Positions 8,897 to 17,958 of a stretch of 64,000 bases of DNA are shown piece by piece; position 1 is the stretch's first letter; every line of letters starts with the position of its first letter. Below the pieces are notes generated by a model that saw nothing but the letters and a program-made list of their open reading frames with translations, did not search any database and was not told the DNA's origin. Made by a program: the position numbers and the translations under genes. Origin of the DNA: Pseudoalteromonas fuliginea. Lineage in GTDB: Bacteria; Pseudomonadota; Gammaproteobacteria; Enterobacterales; Alteromonadaceae. The stretch spans positions 1-64,000 of the forward strand of contig NZ_JJNZ01000020.1 of NCBI RefSeq assembly GCF_000690055.1, given 5' to 3'.

Positions 8897-9188
8897 AATA
8901 TTAGCAGGTGCCTACTTTTATATTTTTCGCACAATCGTTAGGCATTACTCGATTGACTCAGATTGGTAGCAAGGCGATTATCAAATTGATTGAATAGTAA
9001 TTGAGCCCGGCTTGCCTAGTTTGTGTTTATTCAAATAGGCAAAAAATCACTAAAAGTGATCTATTAAACGCAGTGCTTTAAAAGTGGAATATAGCATTGG
9101 TTGTAACTAATCTAACAGATTCGACCTCTCAGTATTTTTTTTCTGGTAGTATGGACAGGTTATAAGCAGTTTAAGCAGTGAACACACT
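8897..9188. other. Intergenic, no gene seen
   Basis: About 290 bp of AT-rich sequence precedes the DUF3581 gene. It holds a small palindrome (ATCACTAAAAGTGAT near 9046-9060) and presumably the downstream promoter. No open frame of note on either strand. Confidence 0.5.
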
Positions 9189-9890
9189 ATGTTAAGTCCT
9201 TTTTTTCAGCAGCATGCTGATTATGTTTCTATCTCTCGTGAGCAGGGTTGTCGATTCGCTAAATGCGTTGCTGATGATTACAATCCACTTCATGACAAAG
9301 ATGCCAAAAAGTTTTGCGCGCCAGGAGACTTACTTTTTTCATTGGTACTAGACCGCTACGGTATTAGTGAACAAATGGAATTTACTTTTGCCGGTATGGT
9401 TGATGAAAACACCAAACTTAACTTCCCTGAAGGAGCCGATGAGTTTGATGTTACCAATGGCGAAAAAGTTATTTTAAAGGTAAAGCGCAGCGGTAAAACC
9501 AGCCAATGCCCAGCACTAACTAATAGTCTAATAAAAAATTATGTTGAGTTTTCTGGTACTACCTTTCCGCATGTAATTATCCCATTAATGGGCAAGCAAG
9601 AGGTAATGATAAACCCTGCTCGTCCGATGGTAATTTACGAATCAATGCTTATCAATCTTGATAATCTTGATATAACAGCACCAGAACTTGAGTTTGCAGA
9701 GCCTAGTTTTGAGTATGCCGGTAAGCGCGGAAAAATTACACTACGTTTTAACCTGTTAGAAAACGGCGTTAAAGTGGGCAGTGGTGAAAAGCACATGGTG
9801 GTTTCGGGTATTCGCGAATACTGCCAAGCAACAGTTGACGATTTAATCGCGTTTTACAACGAACGTAAAGCAACACTAAAGCCAGCTTAA
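9189..9890 (+). CDS. DUF3581 family protein
   Basis: A 233-residue soluble protein that I recognise as DUF3581, a family found mainly in gammaproteobacteria and without an established reaction. The N-terminal block SREQGCRFAKCVADDYNPLHD, followed by KFCAPGDLLFSLVL, resembles the substrate end of hotdog/MaoC-like dehydratases (compare D-x-N-P-x-H), so a hotdog fold with acyl-thioester binding is possible (inference). No signal peptide or membrane segment. The gene stands alone, with a strong terminator directly after it. Confidence 0.75.
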   Translation: MLSPFFQQHADYVSISREQGCRFAKCVADDYNPLHDKDAKKFCAPGDLLFSLVLDRYGISEQMEFTFAGMVDENTKLNFPEGADEFDVTNGEKVILKVKRSGKTSQCPALTNSLIKNYVEFSGTTFPHVIIPLMGKQEVMINPARPMVIYESMLINLDNLDITAPELEFAEPSFEYAGKRGKITLRFNLLENGVKVGSGEKHMVVSGIREYCQATVDDLIAFYNERKATLKPA

Positions 9891-9906
9891 AGCTACAGCA
9901 AATTAT

Positions 9907-9946
9907 AAAAGGCGCTAAATACAAAGGTTATTTAGCGCCTTTTTTA
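9907..9946 (+). terminator. Rho-independent terminator after DUF3581 gene
   Basis: GGCGCTAAATA pairs with TATTTAGCGCC, followed by a run of T. It is also flanked by A residues, so it may work weakly in reverse. Confidence 0.85.
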
Positions 9947-10066
9947 TTGTTTTAGCGCTAAAGCGAAAGTGAGCAATCACGATTAAATACTTTTCTGGGC
10001 TGGTTAATTTACGCAGTACAGTAATATGCGTACAATAGCGCTCTTTGTTATTTTAAAGCTAAGCTT

Positions 10067-11314
10067 ATGTCTGTCACTACGTTCTCATCACTTAATCTCG
10101 ACCCGTTATTATTAACAGCGATTGAGCAAAATAATTACACTCAACCTACCGCAATTCAGATTAAAACCATTCCGCCTATTTTAGCCGGAAGTGATGTAAT
10201 GGGCAGCGCGCAAACAGGTACGGGTAAAACAGCTGCTTTTGTTTTACCGCTGTTACATAAGCTTTTAAATACCCCTAAAAAAGATGAGCAAGGCCTTGCC
10301 CGCGTTGTAATTTTAACGCCAACCCGTGAGCTTGCTCAGCAAGTATTTGCCAGCTTTGAAAAGTACGCACAAGGCACTCATATCAATGGCGCTTTAGCCT
10401 ATGGTGGCGTAAGTATTGGCCCACAAATAAAAGCACTTAAAACAGCGCAAGTTATCGTGGCAACACCAGGGCGTCTGCTCGATCATATAGTTAAAGGCAG
10501 TGTGGTACTTTCAAGCGTAGACTCTTTAGTGTTTGATGAAGCAGACCGTATGCTTGATATGGGCTTTATTGATGAAATTAGACGTATATTGCGACATATC
10601 CCGGGCGATCGCCAAACTTTACTCTTTTCTGCTACGTTTGATGACAGCGTGTTTGAACTCAGTAAAAAACTACTTAAAAAGCCAGAACTAATTGAAGTTG
10701 ATAAGCGCAACTCAGCCGCAGTTGAAGTAGAGCAAGTTATTTACGCTGTAGATGAAGACCGCAAGCGCGAACTTGTATCGCACATGATTGGTATGAAAAA
10801 CTGGCGCCAAGTGCTTATTTTTACTCGCACAAAACAAATGGCTGATCAGCTCGCTAAAGAAATGTGTAAAGACGGTTTAAAAACAGAATCAATCCATGGC
10901 GATAAATCTCAAGGCGCACGCGACCGTGCATTGCAAAATTTTAAAGAAGGTATTACACGCGTACTTGTTGCAACCGATGTAGCCGCGCGTGGTTTAGATA
11001 TTTCTACACTTAGATACGTAATTAACTTTGAACTACCGTATATTGCCGAGGACTACGTACACCGTATTGGCCGTACAGGTCGTGCTGGTGAGCAAGGGCT
11101 TGCCATGTCGCTGGTAAGTCTTGATGAGCAATGGCTGCTAGAAGAAATTGAAGTACTACTCGATACGCGTTTAACGCCGCAGTGGTTAGAAGGTTACGAG
11201 CCAGATCCTAATAAAAAGCCAAAAGATAATCGTAAAAACACCAACAAGTCGCGAAAAGATCGCGATAAAAAACGCATCACAGGAAAAAGAGAGCCAAGTA
11301 GGCGTCGTAAATAA
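10067..11314 (+). CDS. rhlE: DEAD-box ATP-dependent RNA helicase, RhlE type
   Basis: The 415 residues carry the full DEAD-box set in order: Q motif (YTQPTAIQ), Walker A AQTGTGKT (about 48-55), PTRELAQQ, GG, TPGRLLD, DEAD (about 157-160), SAT, then the C-terminal RecA domain with IFTRTKQ, ATDVAARGLDI and HRIGRTGRAG. A basic low-complexity tail of about 35 residues (KDNRKNTNKSRKDRDKK) follows, as in RhlE-like proteins, and probably binds RNA non-specifically. It unwinds structured RNA in the cytoplasm, in RNA decay, ribosome assembly or cold growth. The gene is monocistronic, 58 bp before the diguanylate cyclase on the same strand. RhlE is favoured over SrmB or RhlB by motif context and tail; the paralogue assignment is less certain. 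Confidence 0.85.
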   Translation: MSVTTFSSLNLDPLLLTAIEQNNYTQPTAIQIKTIPPILAGSDVMGSAQTGTGKTAAFVLPLLHKLLNTPKKDEQGLARVVILTPTRELAQQVFASFEKYAQGTHINGALAYGGVSIGPQIKALKTAQVIVATPGRLLDHIVKGSVVLSSVDSLVFDEADRMLDMGFIDEIRRILRHIPGDRQTLLFSATFDDSVFELSKKLLKKPELIEVDKRNSAAVEVEQVIYAVDEDRKRELVSHMIGMKNWRQVLIFTRTKQMADQLAKEMCKDGLKTESIHGDKSQGARDRALQNFKEGITRVLVATDVAARGLDISTLRYVINFELPYIAEDYVHRIGRTGRAGEQGLAMSLVSLDEQWLLEEIEVLLDTRLTPQWLEGYEPDPNKKPKDNRKNTNKSRKDRDKKRITGKREPSRRRK

Positions 11315-11372
11315 TAGCTTTTCTTTTGCTTTTTTGCCTATACTGAAGCTAATAAGTAGCTGAGGTAAAGCA

Positions 11373-12356
11373 ATGTTTGAAATTGATAAGTGGGCATTTT
11401 CTGGTATTGATGGCCAAATATCTTTGCATAAATGGCAAAAAACAATTGATCTTATCACGGGGCTATTTTCGGCCCCGTCAGGTTATATAGTTCAGGCAAC
11501 AAGCAAAGGCTATCGCGTTGTTATTAGAAATAACGAAGGTGGCTCTAACTTTGAGACCAATCCTATCCTTCCTCCCCAAACACCTCTTTTTTGTAAGTAC
11601 GTAGCAGAGAATAACAATACCTTATACGTTAATAATGCAAGTAATAATGATGCATGGAACACTCTACCGGAGGTTGTTGAAGATGGTGTTGAATCCTACT
11701 TAGGTTTACCAATCCATTGGCCAGAAGGCGAAGTATTTGGCACGCTATGCTTAAAAGACACTAAAAAAACAACTTATACCAATGAATATTTTGAGCTTAT
11801 AGAACAACTACGCGATTTAATTGAAGACGACTTAGCGCTTATTTATAGTTATGAACAAATGCGCGAAATAGCCATGCTCGATGCGCTAACTAATATCTAT
11901 AACCGCCGAGCACTTAGTTTACTCGCTCAGCAAAAGCTTAATTTAGCGCTGCGCTTAGGTTTTGATGTATGTTGTTTATTTATTGATATAAACGACTTTA
12001 AAAAATTAAATGACACCTTTGGTCATGAAGTGGGTGACAAAGCCTTAATTATATTGGCAGATACGCTAAAAACCCATTTAAGAGATGCTGATATAGTCGG
12101 GCGTATCGGAGGTGATGAGTTTGTTGTGGTAATGCAAGTAAGCGATAAAAGTAAGATTGGCTACATTATGGATAAAATTTCGACTGAGTATTCAAAAGCC
12201 TTACTCAAAGAAGACGTTTGCGATTTATCGCTCAGTATTGGTTATAGCTTTACTGACAAACAAAGGCAGTCATTTGAAAAACTATTAAATGATGCAGACC
12301 AGGCAATGTATAAAAATAAACAAGCGTATAAGCTCGCTAAAAAAGCACAATTATAA
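11373..12356 (+). CDS. GAF-GGDEF diguanylate cyclase
   Basis: The 327 residues have an N-terminal GAF domain (about 20-155; PSGYIVQATSKGYRVVIRN, YLGLPIHWPEGEVFGTLCL) and a C-terminal GGDEF domain (about 168-325). The catalytic motif is intact (GRIGGDEFVVV). An RxxD product-inhibition site (RDAD) sits exactly five residues before it. DALTNIYNRRAL marks the domain start. It should make cyclic di-GMP from GTP, tuned by a small ligand or redox signal at the GAF domain. There is no membrane segment, so it is cytoplasmic. A cyclic-di-GMP receptor candidate, the large PilZ protein, is encoded about 22 kb away. Confidence 0.9.
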   Translation: MFEIDKWAFSGIDGQISLHKWQKTIDLITGLFSAPSGYIVQATSKGYRVVIRNNEGGSNFETNPILPPQTPLFCKYVAENNNTLYVNNASNNDAWNTLPEVVEDGVESYLGLPIHWPEGEVFGTLCLKDTKKTTYTNEYFELIEQLRDLIEDDLALIYSYEQMREIAMLDALTNIYNRRALSLLAQQKLNLALRLGFDVCCLFIDINDFKKLNDTFGHEVGDKALIILADTLKTHLRDADIVGRIGGDEFVVVMQVSDKSKIGYIMDKISTEYSKALLKEDVCDLSLSIGYSFTDKQRQSFEKLLNDADQAMYKNKQAYKLAKKAQL

Positions 12357-12368
12357 AAGGAGGTTCAT

Positions 12369-12548
12369 GCCACACAAACTTGGCTAGTTTTTTCTGCGAT
12401 AGGTTTTATTTTTTCCTTAGCAATAATAAGCTTATTTGAAACGTTCCCTAGCATTAGATTTATATCTAATGAGGGAATAATTTTTGGTGTTATGTGCTCA
12501 TCGATGGGGGTTGCCTTAAAAAGGCTTGAGAGTAATAACCAAAAATAG
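12369..12548 (+). pseudogene. Small one-TM membrane protein frame lacking a start codon
   Basis: Just after the cyclase gene lies AAAGGAGG and an ATG at 12367, but the ATG frame stops after six codons. The frame offset by +2 is open for 59 codons to TAG at 12546. It encodes a hydrophobic helix (TWLVFSAIGFIFSLAIISLF) followed by a second, weaker one and a short polar tail. A one-base insertion after the ATG would join them. I read this as a small membrane protein gene with a frameshift near its start, or a sequence error there. No family recognised. Confidence 0.4.
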
Positions 12549-12615
12549 CTTTCATTGATAGCTTAAGCTGCAAATCTTTACTTGTATTTATTAATTAATT
12601 TTTCAAAGAACGGAC
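12549..12615. other. Short AT-rich gap before convergent terminator
   Basis: Nothing recognisable between the small membrane frame and the terminator of the MTHFR-like gene. Confidence 0.4.
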
Positions 12616-12642
12616 ATAAAAAAGCAAGCCATGAGGCTTGCC
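12616..12642 (-). terminator. Rho-independent terminator of the MTHFR-like gene
   Basis: On the minus strand GGCAAGCC-TCAT-GGCTTGC is followed by TTTTTT. It lies about 33 bp past the stop of the minus-strand gene. Confidence 0.8.
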
Positions 12643-12674
12643 AAGAAGGGTGTTAATTAGCTCTTACCTAGCCT

Positions 12675-13640
12675 TTAAGCTATTAGCTTTTCCGCAAGGT
12701 TTAATTCCATAATGGCTTTTAATAAACGGTATAAGTTAATTGACGCGTCAATTTCTTCTTTACGGTTTGTTAAGCTTTCAATATTTAAGCCCAGCGGTAC
12801 ATCTAAATGCGCACAGCTTTTAAGTATTAAGTCGAGGTTTTCGCGGCAAATACGGACTGATTCACTTAATGTATTGTCTGCATCAAGCATGCGCCATTTA
12901 GTTGCCTCTGGCACTGAGATACCCAACCATTGCATAAACTCTAAGGTTTTTTCGCCGCCGCACGGGGTAAACGTTAATATAATACGTTGAGGTGTAATCC
13001 CTTGTGCTTTACATGTACGTGCGTAGCTAGTAATTAACTCTATTGTAGCTTGTGCGTCGTAAACAGCTTGCGATATAAAAAACTGACAACCTTGTGCTGT
13101 TTTTTCTATTAATCGTTCGTGCTCATTTCGTTTACTTGAATGGCGCTCGGCAATCGTAACGCCACCTAAAAAGAAATCATCTGACTGCTCAGCCAATGCT
13201 TTATACGCATCTGGCAGGCTTAGCTTTATATCGCCTATCGATGATGGGCTACCTACTAAAACAACATTTTGTAAATCGTAGTCGTTTTTAGTTTCACTTA
13301 GCCAATCTTTAAATTCGCCTACACCACGCTGCGCCACACTTTTATAAGTAATCACATCTTGTGCAGATAAATTACGAAGTAAATGGCTGTATTCACGCGG
13401 ATCAACGGTTTGTTTAAACGCAAATGGACGGTCTTGGTTAGTTCGGCTGCTTTCGTCTTGAATGTCGTAAATTATCACGCCGTCGTATTCAATTTCGTGT
13501 AAGCGACCTAATAGCTTTTCTGCAATGGTTTTTAATTGCGCTTTATCGGTGCCAATTTTAGGCGGGGTAGTACCAATAAGATAAACACCTTGATTGGTGT
13601 CCACTATCTTCTCTTTTAGTGATAAAGCCATAATCCTCAT
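12675..13640 (-). CDS. Methylenetetrahydrofolate reductase-like protein (MetF superfamily), atypical active site
   Basis: The 321 residues align by eye with the MetF TIM barrel: NVVLVGSPSS at the position of the LRGD strand, GGVTIAERH, then GCQFFISQAVYD at the position of GANRAITQFFFD, and ILTFTPCG. Residues MetF uses for catalysis appear changed: SFEFFPP near the N-terminus is LIGTTPP here (Glu lost), and the LRGD aspartate is missing. It is therefore a divergent paralogue, perhaps working on another folate or flavin substrate, or on methionine metabolism in another way. A MetJ-type double box lies 44-59 bp upstream, linking it to methionine control. The start could be ATG at 13640 or the fourth codon at 13631. 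Monocistronic, with its own terminator. Confidence 0.75.
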   Translation of the reverse strand: MRIMALSLKEKIVDTNQGVYLIGTTPPKIGTDKAQLKTIAEKLLGRLHEIEYDGVIIYDIQDESSRTNQDRPFAFKQTVDPREYSHLLRNLSAQDVITYKSVAQRGVGEFKDWLSETKNDYDLQNVVLVGSPSSIGDIKLSLPDAYKALAEQSDDFFLGGVTIAERHSSKRNEHERLIEKTAQGCQFFISQAVYDAQATIELITSYARTCKAQGITPQRIILTFTPCGGEKTLEFMQWLGISVPEATKWRMLDADNTLSESVRICRENLDLILKSCAHLDVPLGLNIESLTNRKEEIDASINLYRLLKAIMELNLAEKLIA

Positions 13641-13683
13641 TCCAGCTAAGTTTGTTTTGATGGATTTAATATAGCAGCCATTT

Positions 13684-13699
13684 AGACGTCTAGATAGAT
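13684..13699 (-). promoter_or_regulatory. MetJ-type operator upstream of the MTHFR-like gene
   Basis: AGACGTCT, the perfect MetJ consensus octamer, is followed head-to-tail by AGATAGAT, a partial second box. MetJ binds tandem octamers as a repressor with S-adenosylmethionine. The location just upstream of the start fits repression of the 12675-13640 gene. Confidence 0.7.
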
Positions 13700-13890
13700 T
13701 TATTTAATGAAAGTTTTTCAACTAACATGATGTTTATTCATAGGGCTTGTTCCCATAATTTATAATTGACACAGTTGTTTACATAATAAATCCCCTTGGG
13801 GGTCTTATATTTATTGGCTTTGGGGCATAATCGAGGGTGAGTTAGTAATACATCTGACAACAAATTTGCTCAATTTAAAAAGGGACAACA

Positions 13891-16773
13891 ATGAAATTTA
13901 AATTATTAGCAACCAGCTTAGCGGTATCGCTGGCGTTAACAGGTTGCGCCATGCAACAAAACCAAAGCACGCAAACAACAGCACAACAAGAACAAGTAAA
14001 TAAAGCTGATGATCGTGTTTTTTCACAAGATTACTTAATTGAAGAACTAGAAAACGGCTTACGTGTCATGGTTGTTAAAACCGATTACCCTGATGTAGTA
14101 TCGCTGCAAATTCCGGTATCGGTAGGGTCGCGTAACGAAGTTGAAGAGGGTAAAACAGGCTTTGCTCACTTTTTTGAACACATGATGTTTAAAGGCTCAC
14201 AAAAATACCCTGAAGATGTGTATTCAGACATATTAAAAAATTCAGGTGTTGATAACCGCGCGTATACAACAAACGATTACACAAATTACCATTTAAACTT
14301 TTCAAAGCAGCATCTTGATAAAGTACTTGAGCTTGAAGCTGATATTTTTCAAAACTTAACCTACACCGAAGAGCAATTTAGAACAGAAGCACAAACGGTA
14401 AAAGGTGAGTACTTAAAAAACAACGCGAGTCCAATTCGTAAATTATTAAGCGCTGTACGCGAAGAAGCGTTTGATAAGCACACGTATAAACACACCACTA
14501 TGGGCTTTTTTAAAGACATAGAAGCGATGCCAGATCAAATGGCGTACGGGAAAGAGTTTTTTGCTAAATTTTATAAACCTGAGTATGTGTCACTTGTCAT
14601 CGTGGGCGATGTAGACCCACAAGCAACAATGGCAATGGTTAAAAAGCATTGGGGCAGCTGGAAAAAGGGTAACTATGTTGCTGACATTAAAGCAGAACCT
14701 GTTCAACAAGCACCAAAATATTTGCACCAGCAAGATGAAGCGCTACCAGGGCATTGGTTACTCGTATCGTACAAAGGCGCTGCGTGGGAGCCTGCTAAAA
14801 AAGACAGAGCAGCACTAGATTTAATCTCACAGCTTTATTTTTCTAGTAATTCAGATTTATACCAAGAGCTAGTGGTCGACAAACAAATTGCCAGCCAAAT
14901 GTTTACCTATAACCCAGAGACTAAAGATCCGGGTTTATTACACGTATTTGTTAAAGTAGAAAACGCAGACGATTTAGCCACTGCGCGCGATGCCATTAAT
15001 CGAACTTATGCAAAAGCACGCACTGAGCTTGTTGATGAGCAAAAGCTCAGTGATTTAAAATCGAATCTTAAATACAGCTTTATTAATGGCTTAGATTCGT
15101 CGCAAGCGATTGCATCAACCCTTGCCAGCTACATGCATTTTGAGCGCGATCCTGAGGTTATAAACCAGCTGTATAAATCGGCAGATAACATCACCAGCGC
15201 AGATATTAAAGCCGTTGCTAATAAATACTTTACTGATAACGCACGTACCACATTAACAATGTCGGCACTTGATAAAGCCCCAGGTTTTGAGCAAGAAGTT
15301 GATTTAAATGCGCTTACTGAAAAGCTTGAACAAGCACCTGCGAAGCCTGCATTTAAAGTACTTGATAAAACCAATAGCTCGCCATTAATCGATGTTAACT
15401 TTTTATTCAATACCGGTGCGGCTGCCGACCCACAAGGCAAAAAAGGTGTTGCTGCGTTAACTGCGGCTATGCTTGCACAAGGTGGCTCAGAGGCGACAAG
15501 CTATAAAGATATTCAAAAAGCACTTTATCCGCTTGCGGGTAGCTTTGGCTATCAAATAGATAAAGAAATGCTGTCATTTCAAGGGCGTATTCATAAAGAC
15601 AATGCAGCGCAGTGGTATACACTTGTGAGCGATCAATTATTAAATCCAGGCTTTAGAGATGACGACTTTAAACGCCTTAAAAAAGAAATGATCGATGGCA
15701 TTAAGTCAGGCTTAAAAGCATCTAACGATGAAGAGCTAGGCAAAGAAGTGCTATACAGTGCGCTTTACAAAAATCACCCTTACGAAAGCTACAACTATGG
15801 TGATATTTCGGATTTAGAAGCGCTGACGCTAGATGATGTTAAAGCGTTTTATAACAGCGAGCTTACGCAATCTAAACTCACGGTTGGCTTAATTGGGGCT
15901 GTGCCTGCAAAACTTAAAGCTAAAATGATGAGCGACTTTGCAACGCTACCAAAAGGTGAGCAAAGCCGTTTAAGTATTCCTGATGCGCCAGCGCTTAAAG
16001 GTCATCATGCAACTATTGTAGAAAAGTCAGCGCAATCGACTGCGGTATCATTTGGTTTCCCTATTGATACAATAAGAAGTAGCGAAGACTGGACAACCCT
16101 TTGGCTTGTGCGTTCGTACTTTGGTGAGCACCGTAGTTCTAACAGCTTTTTATATGAGCGCATTCGTGAAACTCGCGGCATGAACTATGGCGATTACGCA
16201 TACATTGAATACTTTCCACGTGGTATGTTTCAAACCAAGCCAGATGCAAACCTAGGGCGCTCAGAGCAAATATTTCAAGTGTGGTTACGCCCACTTCGCT
16301 CTAATAACGATGCGCACTTTGCAACACGTACCGCCTTGTTTGAACTAGATAAACTAATTAAAAATGGTATGAGCGAAGACGACTTTGAAGCTACGCGTAA
16401 CTTTTTAATTAACTTTGTGCCGCAAATGGTTGCAAGTCAAAACCGCCAATTAGGTTACGCGCTTGATAGCGAATTTTACAACACAGATAGCTTTGTAAGT
16501 TACGTAACTAACAAACTTAAAACGCTAACGCTTGCTGATGTAAATCGCGTTATTAAAGAAAACTTACAAACAGACAATGTTCACTATGTATTTATTACTG
16601 GTGACGGCGCTGATATGCAAAAACGTTTAGCATCGCAGCAAACATCGCCAATGGTTTACAACACGAATAAACCTGCTGAGTTGGTTGCTGAGGATAAAGT
16701 AATTGCTGATTATAAATTAGCAATTCCTGTAAAAAATATTGAAGTGATGAAAGTCGATAAAGTATTTCAATAA
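13891..16773 (+). CDS. M16 family zinc metalloprotease, outer or periplasmic lipoprotein
   Basis: The 960 residues start with a lipoprotein signal (LAVSLALTGC, Cys at 19), so the protein is exported and lipidated. The first half holds the inverted zinc motif HFFEH (about residue 92) with the downstream acidic ligand region (TEAQTVKGEYL). The second half is the inactive paired M16 domain, with RETRGMNYGDYAYIEY near 770. Family members degrade peptides in the periplasm in a clam-like chamber. The size of nearly a thousand residues with both halves in one chain matches pitrilysin-like lipoproteins of marine gammaproteobacteria. The RBS is AAAAAGGGA before the ATG. Monocistronic, with a long perfect terminator. 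Confidence 0.88.
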   Translation: MKFKLLATSLAVSLALTGCAMQQNQSTQTTAQQEQVNKADDRVFSQDYLIEELENGLRVMVVKTDYPDVVSLQIPVSVGSRNEVEEGKTGFAHFFEHMMFKGSQKYPEDVYSDILKNSGVDNRAYTTNDYTNYHLNFSKQHLDKVLELEADIFQNLTYTEEQFRTEAQTVKGEYLKNNASPIRKLLSAVREEAFDKHTYKHTTMGFFKDIEAMPDQMAYGKEFFAKFYKPEYVSLVIVGDVDPQATMAMVKKHWGSWKKGNYVADIKAEPVQQAPKYLHQQDEALPGHWLLVSYKGAAWEPAKKDRAALDLISQLYFSSNSDLYQELVVDKQIASQMFTYNPETKDPGLLHVFVKVENADDLATARDAINRTYAKARTELVDEQKLSDLKSNLKYSFINGLDSSQAIASTLASYMHFERDPEVINQLYKSADNITSADIKAVANKYFTDNARTTLTMSALDKAPGFEQEVDLNALTEKLEQAPAKPAFKVLDKTNSSPLIDVNFLFNTGAAADPQGKKGVAALTAAMLAQGGSEATSYKDIQKALYPLAGSFGYQIDKEMLSFQGRIHKDNAAQWYTLVSDQLLNPGFRDDDFKRLKKEMIDGIKSGLKASNDEELGKEVLYSALYKNHPYESYNYGDISDLEALTLDDVKAFYNSELTQSKLTVGLIGAVPAKLKAKMMSDFATLPKGEQSRLSIPDAPALKGHHATIVEKSAQSTAVSFGFPIDTIRSSEDWTTLWLVRSYFGEHRSSNSFLYERIRETRGMNYGDYAYIEYFPRGMFQTKPDANLGRSEQIFQVWLRPLRSNNDAHFATRTALFELDKLIKNGMSEDDFEATRNFLINFVPQMVASQNRQLGYALDSEFYNTDSFVSYVTNKLKTLTLADVNRVIKENLQTDNVHYVFITGDGADMQKRLASQQTSPMVYNTNKPAELVAEDKVIADYKLAIPVKNIEVMKVDKVFQ

Positions 16774-16797
16774 TTTAAGTGGTTTTTAAGTGTTAGA

Positions 16798-16833
16798 AAA
16801 AGCCTCAATGCTTAAAGTATTGGGGCTTTTTTA
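16798..16833 (+). terminator. Strong Rho-independent terminator after M16 protease
   Basis: A 15-bp stem (AAAGCCTCAATGCTT with AAGTATTGGGGCTTT, two G-T pairs) and a TTTTTT tail. Confidence 0.9.
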
Positions 16834-17123
16834 TTATTTAATCTGAACTCTGGTTGAGAGATTTACTAACGTATTGAATCATGGTGGTATTTAAATTTAT
16901 TTTCTCTAGCCAGAGATTTTCAGTAAATTCAACGCAGTTAGCGCTGAAAATAGCTGCTCGAGATAGATTTATCATCCACAGTTCAGGTTATTTAATAATG
17001 AAACTTAATAAACGGTTATACCTAATAACCAGAACAAATAACTAAGGGGTTAACACCTTAGGCTTTAAATCCGTTAGACTTGGCAAAAGGCTCTTTTATA
17101 TCAATTTAAGGCAGTGCAGTATT
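16834..17123. other. Intergenic upstream of cysE, with a near-perfect 20-bp palindrome
   Basis: No gene. At 17042-17061 lies CTAAGGGGTTAACACCTTAG, a palindrome with a single mismatched pair. It sits about 60 bp before the cysE ATG and has no T run after it, so it looks more like an operator than a terminator. The rest is AT-rich and should hold the cysE promoter. Confidence 0.5.
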
Positions 17124-17942
17124 ATGCGTCATGAAATTTGGCAACAGCTTCGTAGTGAAGCAAATGAAGTCGTAACCCGTGAACCTCTTTTAGCGAGTCA
17201 TGTGTATTCATGTATTTTGAATCATGAGTGTTTGGGTTCAGCGTTGAGCTTTATTGTTGCTAATAAATTGGCGGACGCGGTGGTATCTGCGTTTACTATT
17301 CGTGAGTTGTTCGATCAAGCATTTGTAAAGTGCGATCGTATGCTTACTTATGTAGCTGAGGATATTAAAGCGGTAAAAGACAGAGATCCCGCAGCTGAAA
17401 CTTACCTTACGGTGATATTAAACTTAAAGGGTTTTCATGCTATTCAAGCGCACCGTTTAGCAAATTGCTTATGGCAACAAAACCGTAAAGAGTTAGCGCG
17501 CTTTGTACAAAGCCGAACATCTGAAGTGTTTGGGGTTGATATTCACCCAGCATGTAAAGTGGGTAAAGGTATTATGTTTGACCACGCAACCGGTATTGTT
17601 ATTGGTGAAACAGCGGTAATAGAAGATAACGTATCAATTTTGCAATCTGTAACGCTTGGCGGTACGGGTAATGAGCAGGGGGATCGTCATCCTAAAATCA
17701 GAGCCGGTGTGTTAATAGGCGCTGGTGCTAAAGTACTTGGTAATATTGAAGTGGGCGAGGGCGCACGAATTGGTGCAGGCTCTGTTGTACTTAGCAATGT
17801 TCCAGCACACACAACCGCTGTTGGCGTACCCGCTAAAATTATTGGTCGACCGGATTGTGAGTGTCCGGCGCAAAGTATGAATCAAAACTTTTTAGCAAAT
17901 CCTGAGCCTGAAAATGCTTCACATACAAGTGCAATGCTATAA
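17124..17942 (+). CDS. cysE: Serine O-acetyltransferase
   Basis: This 272-residue enzyme matches the length of E. coli CysE. It acetylates L-serine with acetyl-CoA, the committed step of cysteine synthesis. The N-terminal helical domain (IWQQLRSEANEVVTREPLLASHVYSCILNH begins it) is followed by left-handed hexapeptide repeats from about residue 145 (VDIHPACKVGKGIMFDHATG, VIGETAVIEDNVSI, GVPAKIIGRP). The catalytic His/Asp of MFDHATG and the HP of DIHPA are present. The C-terminal tail ends in ...TSAML, with the terminal Met/Leu type residues used for docking into cysteine synthase not exactly conserved (usually Ile). It is followed after 16 bp by a small membrane-anchored gene on the same strand. 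Confidence 0.95.
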   Translation: MRHEIWQQLRSEANEVVTREPLLASHVYSCILNHECLGSALSFIVANKLADAVVSAFTIRELFDQAFVKCDRMLTYVAEDIKAVKDRDPAAETYLTVILNLKGFHAIQAHRLANCLWQQNRKELARFVQSRTSEVFGVDIHPACKVGKGIMFDHATGIVIGETAVIEDNVSILQSVTLGGTGNEQGDRHPKIRAGVLIGAGAKVLGNIEVGEGARIGAGSVVLSNVPAHTTAVGVPAKIIGRPDCECPAQSMNQNFLANPEPENASHTSAML

Positions 17943-17958
17943 AAGTAGGCGAAAATAA

